DNA of 7,949 bases, from NCBI GenBank assembly GCA_017984715.1, contig JAGNYY010000015.1:4147-12095 (forward strand). Reading direction: 5' to 3'. A program made the position numbers and the translations under genes. The stretch comes from Rhodoluna sp. (GTDB taxonomy: Bacteria > Actinomycetota > Actinomycetes > Actinomycetales > Microbacteriaceae). The notes under the pieces are model-generated. The model was given only the letters and a program-made list of their open reading frames with translations, did no database searches and was not told where the DNA came from. Shown piece by piece: positions 1 through 6,714 of the stretch (the stretch's first letter is position 1; the number at the start of each line of letters is the position of its first letter).

Positions 1-954
1 TTTAGCACCGCGCCACGTGAGTTACTTCGATCAATCTCACTGCAAGAGACCCTGCAGTTGATTCGCGTCGTGGTTCAAGTGGTTGAAGATCGCGTCGTGG
101 AGCACGATGAAACTCTTCGCGAGGCAGTCCTGCTCTACTCTCGCGAGATTGCTTTTTCGGCAGCAGATGTCTACGCGAAGGCTGCGGAAGCTCGTGGTCT
201 CTGGGATGCGCGACTTGAGGCACTCGTGGTCGACTCGATCCTGAGCGGTGAAAACGAAGAAGAACTGTCTTCGCGGATCGCTGCCCTTGGTTGGCGGGCG
301 CGCGGTTCAGTTTCAGTTCTGATCGGTGACACCACAGAGGCTGTCGACATAGAAGCGATTCGCCGCTTGGTTCGTCGACACGATGCTGACATCTTGGTGG
401 GAATTCATGGCAGCCGACTATTTGCAGTTCTTGGTCGCGTAAATCCATCCGTGTCAGCGGGTGATGGCAATGCGTTTATGAAACTAGCAACCGCCCTAGA
501 GCCGCTCTTTGGTTCGGGAGCATTGGTTTTAGGCCCCGAAGTAGAAGAAGTCTCGCAAGCTCACCGTTCGGCGAAGGCAGCGCTCGCGGGCTTTGCCGTG
601 GTGCGTGCCTGGCCAAAAGCCCCTCGCCCGATCAAAGCGGACGACCTGTTGGCGGAACGCGCACTCGCGGGTGACATGCTTGCGAAGTCGACGTTGGTAC
701 AGCGAATCTATCGGCCCCTCGCGGAGCATTCACCCGAGCTGCTGGAGACCCTGGGAACCTACTTAGAGACCGGTCGTTCGCTCGAGTCAACCGCGAGAGA
801 GCTTTTCGTGCACGCAAACACGGTTCGATACCGCCTAAAGCGAATCAGCGAAATTATTGGCTGGGATGCCACGGGCGCCCGCGAGGCGTTCATCCTGCAG
901 GTCGCAATGGTTTTAGGCTCTATGAGTGAAACCGATTCAAGGAAGCGAAGGTAG
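1..954 (+). CDS. fasR: PucR/CdaR-type transcriptional regulator, FasR-like (5' end outside window)
   Basis: Probable activator of the fatty acid synthase genes that follow. The frame is open from base 1, and its first residues (STAPREL, then a LREAVLLYSREIAF stretch) match what I recall of the middle of actinobacterial FasR proteins. I therefore treat this as a gene missing its N-terminal part, not as a short gene starting at the TTG at 58. The visible 317 residues contain a long central domain and a C-terminal PucR-type helix-turn-helix. The latter runs from about ETLGTYLETGRSLEST (near base 745) through VHANTVRYRLKRI to the end (near base 905), and the NTVRYRLKRI core is the family hallmark. 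The stop lies 6 bases before fabD, the position held by FasR in Streptomyces, where it binds upstream of fabD and activates the operon. The family call is strong. The FasR assignment rests mainly on gene order, and the ligand is unknown. Confidence 0.85.
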   Translation, partial: FSTAPRELLRSISLQETLQLIRVVVQVVEDRVVEHDETLREAVLLYSREIAFSAADVYAKAAEARGLWDARLEALVVDSILSGENEEELSSRIAALGWRARGSVSVLIGDTTEAVDIEAIRRLVRRHDADILVGIHGSRLFAVLGRVNPSVSAGDGNAFMKLATALEPLFGSGALVLGPEVEEVSQAHRSAKAALAGFAVVRAWPKAPRPIKADDLLAERALAGDMLAKSTLVQRIYRPLAEHSPELLETLGTYLETGRSLESTARELFVHANTVRYRLKRISEIIGWDATGAREAFILQVAMVLGSMSETDSRKRR

Positions 955-960
955 TTCAAA

Positions 961-1887
961 GTGATCGTTGTTGTGTGTCCGGGCCAAGGCTCGCAGACTC
1001 CTGGTTTCATGCTGCCGTGGCTCGACTTGCCAGCATTCAAGACCTCGATTGAGTCAATGCAAAGCGCCTCGGGAATCGACCTTATGGCTCACGGAACTGT
1101 CAGCGATGCAGACACAATCCGAGACACAGCTGTAGCGCAACCACTTATCGTGTCAGCTGGCGTCGCTACCCTTGCAGCCCTTTTTGAAAACTCTGGTGCG
1201 GTATCAGAGAAGATCTCCGGAGTGGCGGGGCACTCGGTTGGTGAAATAACTGCGGCTGTGGCTAGCGGAATTTTGACCGCCGAACAGGGCATTAAATTCG
1301 TGAAAGAGCGTGGCGACGCAATGGCGCTAGCTGCCGGGCTCGAGCCAACATCGATGGCTGCGATTTTGGGTGGCGAGCAGGCAGTTGTCGAGGCACGACT
1401 TCTCGAACTCGGTCTAGAGCCAGCAAACTATAACGGCGGTGGGCAAATCGTTGCAGCGGGTTCCGCCGCAGGAATCGGCGATCTTCAAGCCGCCGGACCA
1501 GAGGGTTCACGCGTAATCCCTCTTCAGGTGGCAGGCGCATTCCACACCCGCTACATGGCTCCTGCGGTCTCAACTTTGGCAGCCTACGCCGCTGGCCTAA
1601 CGGTTGCCGACCCGAGCACCAAGCTTTGGACGAATGCTGGAGGAAGAAACATCACATCAGGGCCTGAGTTTGTCGAGCTAATGGTGAATCAAGTCAAGAG
1701 CCCGGTCCGATGGGACCTCTGCATGGCTGCAATGGTAGAAGCCGGTGTAACAGCGTTGATAGAAGTTGCACCAGCGGGCACGCTCGTGGGTCTAGCCAAG
1801 CGTTCAATGCCGGGCATCGAGACTCTAGCGATAAAGTCACCTGAGAACTTAGAAGCAGCGGCCACGCTGATCGCAAACCACGCATAG
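961..1887 (+). CDS. fabD: Malonyl-CoA:ACP transacylase FabD
   Basis: Cytosolic enzyme that moves malonyl from CoA to the phosphopantetheine arm of AcpP, supplying extender units to FabH and FabF. It has 308 residues, the usual family length. Family landmarks are all present: PGQGSQ at residues 7-12 (oxyanion hole Gln9), the nucleophile elbow GHSVGE at 90-95 with Ser92, Arg117 in KERG (binds the malonyl carboxylate), and the catalytic His195 in GAFHTRYM. An Arg in the 117 position separates malonyl from acetyl transferases. The GTG start at 961 puts the first beta strand directly before PGQGSQ, and GAAGG at 947-951 is a well-placed ribosome site inside the end of the upstream gene. It is probably co-transcribed with its neighbours on both sides. 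Nothing is missing or unusual. Confidence 0.97.
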   Translation: MIVVVCPGQGSQTPGFMLPWLDLPAFKTSIESMQSASGIDLMAHGTVSDADTIRDTAVAQPLIVSAGVATLAALFENSGAVSEKISGVAGHSVGEITAAVASGILTAEQGIKFVKERGDAMALAAGLEPTSMAAILGGEQAVVEARLLELGLEPANYNGGGQIVAAGSAAGIGDLQAAGPEGSRVIPLQVAGAFHTRYMAPAVSTLAAYAAGLTVADPSTKLWTNAGGRNITSGPEFVELMVNQVKSPVRWDLCMAAMVEAGVTALIEVAPAGTLVGLAKRSMPGIETLAIKSPENLEAAATLIANHA

Positions 1888-1898
1888 ATAGAGAAGCC

Positions 1899-2903
1899 AT
1901 GACACAGCCAGTTTTGAAGCAATACGCGCCAGTTCAGTTCTCGAGAATCTACGCACTGGGTGCTGCACGCGGAGACCTCACCGTGACTAACGATGACATC
2001 GCGGGCCCGATTGACTCCTCCGACGAGTGGATCCGTCAGCGCACCGGCATTGTGACTCGCCGCCGAGCATCAGTCGACCGTAGCCTCATGGACATGGCGG
2101 TTGAAGCGTCGCTTGAGGCGATCAAGGGCGCTGGCATTGAAGCGAGCGAAATCGGCGCTGTATTGTTCAGCACCATCACTCACCCACACCAAACTCCTTC
2201 GGCTGCAGCCCTTTTAGCCGACAAAATTGGTGCGAACCCTGCACCAGCATTCGACATTTCAGCCGCCTGTGCCGGCTACTGCTATGGAATCGCACAGGCC
2301 GATGCGTTGGTGCGCTCAGGAATGGCCAAGTATGTCTTGGTTATTGGTGGAGAGAAGCTCTCTGACTTCATCGACCCAACCGACCGAACCATCTCATTCC
2401 TATTGGGCGACGGCGCCGGTGCTGCGATTGTGGGCCCATCCGAGACCCCTGGAATCAGCCCGACAGTTTGGGGTTCTGATGGTTCACACTGGGACGCCGT
2501 CGGCATGACTGCATCCTTGCTTGAACTCCGCGATGGAACCGCTGCATGGCCAACTTTGCGCCAAGAAGGTCTCACCGTTTTCAAGTGGGCTGTCTGGGAG
2601 ATGGTAAAGGTTGCTAAACAGGCCCTAGAGGTCGCTGGCGTAACCGCCGACGATCTCTCTGCGATCGTGACCCACCAAGCGAACATTCGAATCATTGATG
2701 AATTGGCAAAGCAACTTGGAGTTCCAGAGCACGTCGTTGTCGCTCGAGACATCATCGTCACCGGAAACACGTCTGCCGCCAGCATTCCGCTGGCGATGCA
2801 CCAGCTACTGAAGGACGGCACAGTTAAATCTGGCGGTCTGGCGCTAGAAATTGGGTTCGGCGCGGGGCTCGCCTTCGGTGCTCAAGTAGTAGTCCTGCCC
2901 TAA
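1899..2903 (+). CDS. fabH: 3-oxoacyl-ACP synthase III FabH (initiating condensing enzyme)
   Basis: Condenses an acyl-CoA primer with malonyl-AcpP to start fatty acid chains. It has 334 residues with a thiolase fold. The catalytic triad is clear: Cys124 in ISAACAGYCYG, His259 in THQANIRI and Asn290 in GNTSAAS, matching Cys112, His244 and Asn274 of E. coli FabH. SSDEWIRQRTGI at 40-51 is the CoA-binding N-terminal signature. The N-terminus is about a dozen residues longer than E. coli FabH, as is common in actinobacteria. Residue 99 is Thr where E. coli has Phe87, which suggests a roomier primer pocket. The ATG start is 11 bases after the fabD stop, with only a weak purine-rich GAGAAG at 1891-1896 very close to it, so coupling to fabD translation is likely. 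Confidence 0.97.
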   Translation: MTQPVLKQYAPVQFSRIYALGAARGDLTVTNDDIAGPIDSSDEWIRQRTGIVTRRRASVDRSLMDMAVEASLEAIKGAGIEASEIGAVLFSTITHPHQTPSAAALLADKIGANPAPAFDISAACAGYCYGIAQADALVRSGMAKYVLVIGGEKLSDFIDPTDRTISFLLGDGAGAAIVGPSETPGISPTVWGSDGSHWDAVGMTASLLELRDGTAAWPTLRQEGLTVFKWAVWEMVKVAKQALEVAGVTADDLSAIVTHQANIRIIDELAKQLGVPEHVVVARDIIVTGNTSAASIPLAMHQLLKDGTVKSGGLALEIGFGAGLAFGAQVVVLP

Positions 2904-2905
2904 AC

Positions 2906-2911
2906 TTATAA
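2906..2911 (+). promoter_or_regulatory. Weak candidate -10 element ahead of acpP
   Basis: TTATAA lies in the 39-base gap between fabH and acpP, the widest gap inside the operon. It sits within the palindrome CTTATAAG at 2905-2912. No convincing -35 hexamer is seen about 17 bases upstream, which would fall in the end of fabH. An extra internal promoter would make sense because cells need far more carrier protein than synthases, but the sequence match is short and could be chance. Confidence 0.22.
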
Positions 2912-2929
2912 GCGGTCAAATAACCAACT

Positions 2930-2935
2930 AAGGAG
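2930..2935 (+). promoter_or_regulatory. Strong ribosome binding site of acpP
   Basis: AAGGAG lies 7 bases before the ATG at 2943. It is the best Shine-Dalgarno match within the fatty acid operon, where the other starts rely on weak or absent sites. This fits the need to make AcpP in excess over the enzymes that use it. Confidence 0.75.
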
Positions 2936-2942
2936 ATAAATC

Positions 2943-3191
2943 ATGGCACTTTCGCAGAGCGAAGTTCTAGCAGGTCTTGCTGAGATCGTTAACGAAGAAA
3001 CCGGCATCGCAACCGAGGCTGTTCAGCTAGAGAAGTCATTCACCGATGACCTCGACATTGACTCAATCTCAATGATGACCATCGTTGTAAACGCAGAAGA
3101 CAAGTTCGGCGTAAAGATTCCTGATGAAGAAGTGAAGAACCTAATCACCGTTGGTGACGCAGTCAACTTCATCACTGCAGCTCAGGGTTAA
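2943..3191 (+). CDS. acpP: Acyl carrier protein AcpP
   Basis: Small acidic cytosolic protein that carries the growing acyl chain on 4'-phosphopantetheine. It has 82 residues, normal for the family, with the expected four-helix pattern. The attachment site is Ser41 in DLDIDSISMM. The residue after Ser is Ile, where most bacterial ACPs have Leu (DSL). That change is conservative and still fits the helix II surface seen by FabD, FabH and FabF. Start choice is firm (AAGGAG 7 bases upstream). Translation ends in two in-frame stops, TAATAA at 3189-3194, and all four Lys codons are AAG, both consistent with high expression. It sits between fabH and fabF as in other actinobacterial FAS II operons. 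Confidence 0.97.
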   Translation: MALSQSEVLAGLAEIVNEETGIATEAVQLEKSFTDDLDIDSISMMTIVVNAEDKFGVKIPDEEVKNLITVGDAVNFITAAQG

Positions 3192-3196
3192 TAATC

Positions 3197-4435
3197 TTGT
3201 CTCACAAAATCGTTGTCACCGGAGTAGGCGCAACCACGCCTCTCGGTGGCGACGTGCAATCAACATGGCGAGCACTGCTCGCTGGGGAATCAGGCATCTC
3301 TACGATTGATGCCGAGTGGGTAGCGAAATACGAGCTGCCCGTGACCTTTGCTGGTCAAGCCAAGGTGCCTGCTTCCGAGGTTCTAACCCCACAGGAAGCA
3401 AAGCGCCTAGATCCATCCAGCCAATTCGCCCTCATTGCAGCGCGCGAAGCTTGGGCTGACGCTGGCTCACCAGAGGTACAGCCAGAGCGTCTTGCTGTCG
3501 AATACGCAACCGGCATCGGTGGCGTCTGGACACTCTTGGACGCATTCGAAACTTTGAAGGAGCGCGGCCCACGTCGTGTCCTTCCAATGACCATCCCAAT
3601 GCTGATGCCTAACGGCCCAGCAGCCGCTATTGGCATGGACATCGCCGCACGCGGTGGCGTCCGCACCGCGGTATCAGCCTGTGCTTCAAGCACCGAGGCC
3701 ATTGCGAACGCAATTACGCGTCTGCAGAGCGGCGAAATTGACGTTGTCGTCGCCGGCGGTTGCGAGTCAGGCATTCACCCGCTTCCAATCGCAGCTTTCG
3801 CAGCGATGCATGCACTTTCTCGCAACAACGAGAACCCAGCAGCCGCATCTCGTCCTTACGACGTGGCACGCGATGGCTTCGTCATGGGCGAGGGTGCCGG
3901 TGCAATGGTTCTTGAGACCGAGGAGCACGCACTAGCTCGCGGGGCAAAAATCTATGCCGAGTTAGTCGGCGGGTCAGTGACCTCAGACGCCCACCACATC
4001 ACTGCTCCAGACCCTGAGGGTACTGGCGCGGCGCGTGCTGTTCTTGCAGCGCTAAAGCAAGCAAACGCTGCTGTCGAAGACGTGGTCCACATTAATGCAC
4101 ATGCAACCAGCACCCCGGTTGGCGACATCGCCGAGTACACCGCACTGCGTCGCGTTTTCGGTGACCACCTAGACAAGATTGCAATCTCGGCAACCAAGTC
4201 GTCGACCGGTCATCTTCTGGGTGGCGCAGGGGCAATCGAGGCAATCTTCACCGTGCTTGCTTTGCACGAACGCACAGCACCACCGACAATCAACCTCGAG
4301 AACCAAGACCCAGCGATTCCATTGGACGTTGTTGTCTCACCTCGAAAGTTGCCAGATGGCCCGATTCTAGCTATCAGCAACTCATTCGGTTTTGGTGGCC
4401 ACAACGCCGTTGTCGCTTTCCGAAGCTACAACTAA
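3197..4435 (+). CDS. fabF: 3-oxoacyl-ACP synthase II FabF (elongating condensing enzyme)
   Basis: Decarboxylative condensation of malonyl-AcpP with acyl-AcpP, elongating the chain by two carbons. It has 412 residues, typical for KAS II. The Cys-His-His set is intact: Cys162 in VSACASSTEAI, His302 in NAHATSTPVGD and His339 in SATKSSTGHLLGGAGA, with the supporting Lys334. The gating loop NSFGFGGHN is at 395-403, and the acyl-pocket loop and YDVARDGFVMGEGAG at 221-235 are as expected. The start is TTG at 3197. It is chosen because SHKIVVTGVGATTPLG is the normal N-terminal strand and no ATG lies nearby in frame. A weak AGGG at 3184-3187 inside the acpP end is 9 bases upstream, and the gap to acpP is 5 bases, so coupled translation is likely. 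Confidence 0.97.
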   Translation: MSHKIVVTGVGATTPLGGDVQSTWRALLAGESGISTIDAEWVAKYELPVTFAGQAKVPASEVLTPQEAKRLDPSSQFALIAAREAWADAGSPEVQPERLAVEYATGIGGVWTLLDAFETLKERGPRRVLPMTIPMLMPNGPAAAIGMDIAARGGVRTAVSACASSTEAIANAITRLQSGEIDVVVAGGCESGIHPLPIAAFAAMHALSRNNENPAAASRPYDVARDGFVMGEGAGAMVLETEEHALARGAKIYAELVGGSVTSDAHHITAPDPEGTGAARAVLAALKQANAAVEDVVHINAHATSTPVGDIAEYTALRRVFGDHLDKIAISATKSSTGHLLGGAGAIEAIFTVLALHERTAPPTINLENQDPAIPLDVVVSPRKLPDGPILAISNSFGFGGHNAVVAFRSYN

Positions 4436-4439
4436 GACC

Positions 4440-5039
4440 TTGAGCAAGCTGTACTTTCGCCACGGAGCGATGAATTCGGGCAAGAGTACAGCTCTGCTTC
4501 AAGCGGCTCACAACTATGAAGAGCGTCATCAGGTCGTTCTCCTAGCCAAGCCGGCAGTTGACACTAAGGGAGCTCGGGCAATCACAAGCCGTCTGGGCGT
4601 TGATCGTGAAGTCGATTTCCTAATAACCCCAGGCCTGAACCTTCGAACTGAGTTCGCCGCTTTATGTGAAGCAAAGATCCTTGAAACCGGAAAGCCAGTT
4701 TCTTGCCTTTTGATAGACGAAGCCCAGTTTCTAACGCGCAAGCAAGTTGACGAAGCCCTCGAAATCGCTGTCCTGGATGGAATTCCGGTGCTGGCATATG
4801 GCATTCGCACTGACTTCTTGACCAATGGCTTCCCGGGCAGCCTTCGCCTTCTTGAAATTGCACACTCGCTCGAAGAGCTAAAGACCATTTGTCGCTGCGG
4901 TCGCAAGGCCATGTTCAACGCTCGCCTCATCGACGGCCAGTTCGTATTTGACGGTGAACAGGTGGCAATCGACGGCGCTGAAGTGACCTATGAGTCGCTT
5001 TGCCCCGCCTGCTATTTCGATGAAAAAGAAATAATCTAG
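4440..5039 (+). CDS. tdk: Thymidine kinase, TK1-like (type II)
   Basis: Phosphorylates thymidine to dTMP with ATP in the thymidine salvage path. It has 199 residues, close to the 205 of E. coli Tdk. The P-loop GAMNSGKST is at residues 9-17. The Walker B-like IDEAQF is at 92-97 with the catalytic base Glu94. GIRTDF at 121-126 is followed by the substrate-binding lasso. The structural zinc site is given by Cys151 and Cys153 (CRCG) and by Cys188 and Cys191 (CPAC). The TTG start at 4440 gives SKLYFRHGAMNSGKS, the family N-terminus. An upstream in-frame ATG at 4392 would lie inside fabF and add 16 unrelated residues. Only 4 bases separate it from fabF and no clear ribosome site is visible, so expression probably depends on coupling. 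The function is unrelated to lipid synthesis, so the link is likely one of shared transcription. Confidence 0.95.
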   Translation: MSKLYFRHGAMNSGKSTALLQAAHNYEERHQVVLLAKPAVDTKGARAITSRLGVDREVDFLITPGLNLRTEFAALCEAKILETGKPVSCLLIDEAQFLTRKQVDEALEIAVLDGIPVLAYGIRTDFLTNGFPGSLRLLEIAHSLEELKTICRCGRKAMFNARLIDGQFVFDGEQVAIDGAEVTYESLCPACYFDEKEII

Positions 5040-5043
5040 CGAA

Positions 5044-6615
5044 ATGCGAATTCGTTATTCAAATGCCCTCCTCTGGCGAGGCTTGGATGACTCCCCCGCC
5101 TTGAGTCGCTTCGATGTAGTCGATGGCGCAGTAGCCGAAATTGACACTTCAGCCATTCCAGACCATTTGGTCGAACTGAACTCAGCATTTGTTATGCCCG
5201 CTTTCAGGGATGGGCACTGCCACCCGCTGTTCGCCGGACGAGAGCACACCGGGCCCGACGTCACAGATGTTTCGACCCTCTCAGAGGTTCAATCAATAAT
5301 CCTCGCTTATGCCAACGAGCATCCCGAAGCAACCTGGATCGACGGAGCGGCGTATGACCGAAGCATCGACGCAGAGTTTCACCGGTCCGAACTCGACGCC
5401 GCAGTCGCAGATAGGCCCGTCGTCCTTCACGGAGCAGATCACCACACTCTCTGGGTGAACACCAAGGCGCTTGAGCTCGCTGGGTTACTAGACGCGCTGC
5501 CTGCGATTACAACCGGATCAATCGATGTCGATGACGCTGGTGTCGCAACCGGGGTGCTGCGCGAATGGGAAGCCATGCAGTTGGTGATGAAGCACATCCC
5601 GCCACTCACACTCGAGCAAGAGCTTGATTCTCTTGATTGGGCACAGAATCGCCTATTGAAATTTGGCGTCGTGGAGGTTCAGGATGCCTGGATTGACCCG
5701 GGCATGACCGAGGTCTATTTGGAATCGGCTAGACGCGACCGTCTGCGAGTAACCACGAACCTTGCCTTTCGCGCTGACCCAGCAAGTTGGCATTCAGATT
5801 TCAAGTACTTCGAGGATATGCGTGGGCAAGTTCGCGATTTAGACCACCCAGCCTTGACAGCAAACGCCATGAAATTCTTCGTGGATGGCGTCCTGGGAAG
5901 CAGCACTGCAAGTGTCCTGGAGCCCTACGTATCGGGTCCGTCGGCACACCAGCACGGTGAACAGGTGTGGCAGTTTGAAGAACTAGTCGCTGCCGCGCGA
6001 AAGGCATCAGATCTTGGTTTTCAGCTTCACCTGCATGCCATCGGGGACGCCGCAGTTCGAGCAGCACTCGATGTCATTGAAGAGGTGAACCCATCGATCC
6101 CGAGCGTGATTGCACACAGTGAGCTTGTTTCCGATGAGGATGTTCCTCGGTTTGAGAAACTGAACGTTACCGCCAACTTTCAACCGCTGTGGGCGCGTGA
6201 GGATGGGCAGCTTTTGACCTGCGTGCCTCAGGTTGGACGAAAACGGCTTGACACCATGTATCGAATGCGTGACCTAGCGGCAGCAGGCGCGAAAATCTCC
6301 TTCGGCAGCGACTGGCCGGTTTCTAGCCCCGATGCCCTGCTAGGCGCAGCAACCGCAGTCAATCGATCTATGCCAGGTGGAGCATCCTGGACTAAGCACC
6401 AGTCTCTAACTATCGCCGAGGCTCTGCGAGCATACACATCAGGTGTTGCAACGCAGCTGGCCAAGGATATTCGAACCGGAACCCTCCAAGCGGGTCAGTC
6501 GGCTGAGTTTGTGGTGCTAAATGCGAATCCGTTCGCGCTAAACGAATCGGACCTGTTTGACCTCCGCGTAATTGCCACCAGCACCCTGGCGAATCCGTTA
6601 ACCAAACTGAACTGA
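5044..6615 (+). CDS. Metal-dependent amidohydrolase, YtcJ/amidohydrolase-3 family
   Basis: Predicted cytosolic hydrolase of amide, formamide or similar C-N bonds; the substrate cannot be read from sequence. It has 523 residues. An N-terminal beta-sandwich strand region leads into the TIM barrel at MPAFRDGHCHP, where His58 and His60 form the HxH metal site. MKFFVDGVLGSSTA at 276-289 carries Lys277, a candidate for the bridging carboxylated lysine. HLHAIGD at 329-335 and IAHSELV at 356-362 supply metal-site histidines, and FGSDWPV at 420-426 supplies the catalytic Asp423. The C-terminal QAGQSAEFVVLNANPF closes the beta-sandwich. No signal peptide or membrane segment is seen. ATG at 5044 is 4 bases after tdk, with no clear ribosome site. 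It is the last gene of the packed cluster. The family includes the deformylase NfdA and many uncharacterised YtcJ proteins. Confidence 0.88.
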   Translation: MRIRYSNALLWRGLDDSPALSRFDVVDGAVAEIDTSAIPDHLVELNSAFVMPAFRDGHCHPLFAGREHTGPDVTDVSTLSEVQSIILAYANEHPEATWIDGAAYDRSIDAEFHRSELDAAVADRPVVLHGADHHTLWVNTKALELAGLLDALPAITTGSIDVDDAGVATGVLREWEAMQLVMKHIPPLTLEQELDSLDWAQNRLLKFGVVEVQDAWIDPGMTEVYLESARRDRLRVTTNLAFRADPASWHSDFKYFEDMRGQVRDLDHPALTANAMKFFVDGVLGSSTASVLEPYVSGPSAHQHGEQVWQFEELVAAARKASDLGFQLHLHAIGDAAVRAALDVIEEVNPSIPSVIAHSELVSDEDVPRFEKLNVTANFQPLWAREDGQLLTCVPQVGRKRLDTMYRMRDLAAAGAKISFGSDWPVSSPDALLGAATAVNRSMPGGASWTKHQSLTIAEALRAYTSGVATQLAKDIRTGTLQAGQSAEFVVLNANPFALNESDLFDLRVIATSTLANPLTKLN

Positions 6616-6633
6616 ACCGTTCGCCATTGGTTA
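6599..6633 (+). other. Inverted repeat spanning the amidohydrolase stop codon
   Basis: TAACCAA at 6599-6605 is perfectly complementary to TTGGTTA at 6627-6633. Inside the loop, GAAC at 6609-6612 can also pair with GTTC at 6619-6622, giving a two-tier hairpin around the TGA at 6613-6615. The stems are A/T-rich and no T-run follows. As an intrinsic terminator it is weak, but it could protect or pause the 3' end of the long transcript. It overlaps the PHO-box-like repeat, so the two readings compete. Confidence 0.3.
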
Positions 6634-6640
6634 GCAATAA
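6619..6640 (+). promoter_or_regulatory. Imperfect 11-base tandem repeat, possible PHO box
   Basis: GTTCGCCATTG at 6619-6629 is followed directly by GTTAGCAATAA at 6630-6640; 7 of 11 positions agree. Actinobacterial PhoP sites are tandem 11-base repeats whose conserved core is close to GTTCACC. The first unit, GTTCGCC, differs from that core at one base, while the second unit is poor. The site is about 75 bases before a PhoX-like phosphatase gene, a typical PhoP target. What I see is the repeat; PhoP control is inference. Confidence 0.27.
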
Positions 6641-6650
6641 GAAACGTTTC
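6641..6650. promoter_or_regulatory. Perfect 10-base palindrome GAAACGTTTC, operator-like
   Basis: The palindrome has a central CpG flanked by AAA/TTT, the layout of LacI/GalR-family operators. It abuts the tandem repeat on its left. Possible -10 hexamers lie just downstream (TTAATC at 6653-6658 or TCTAAT at 6668-6673), so a bound repressor would cover the likely promoter. No clear -35/-10 pair with standard spacing was found, so the exact promoter is not placed. Confidence 0.35.
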
Positions 6651-6703
6651 CCTTAATCTGCGCTTCCTCTAATTAACCCATCGGCATAACGCCGGTCAAA
6701 CAC

Positions 6704-6709
6704 GGAGGA
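6704..6709 (+). promoter_or_regulatory. Strong ribosome binding site deciding the start at 6715
   Basis: GGAGGA lies 5 bases before the ATG at 6715. Another ATG at 6711 overlaps it in a different frame, but that frame gives no signal peptide or family similarity. The spacing and the reading frame both favour 6715. Confidence 0.8.
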
Positions 6710-6714
6710 AATGA

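Noticed and set aside
58..60. TTG at 58 as the start of the regulator
   Set aside because: The frame is open back to base 1 and the residues before the TTG (STAPREL and following) look like conserved family sequence, so the gene begins outside the window.
2..448. 148-residue minus-strand open frame at the left edge
   Set aside because: Arg/Pro-rich translation, typical of the complement of a real gene. The plus strand here encodes the FasR-like regulator.
1888..1898. Promoter or terminator between fabD and fabH
   Set aside because: The gap is only 11 bases and holds nothing but a weak purine-rich stretch, consistent with co-transcription.
2282..2821. 179-residue open frame on the minus strand across fabH
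   Set aside because: It lies wholly within fabH, whose catalytic residues are intact. Its translation is Ser/Ala/Thr-rich with no recognisable motif, as expected for an antisense shadow of a coding gene.
4392..4394. ATG at 4392 as the start of thymidine kinase
   Set aside because: It would overlap fabF by 44 bases and add 16 residues with no family match. The TTG at 4440 gives the canonical N-terminus.
6711..6713. ATG at 6711 as the start of the secreted gene
   Set aside because: That frame lacks a signal peptide and any DUF839 similarity; the frame from 6715 has both.
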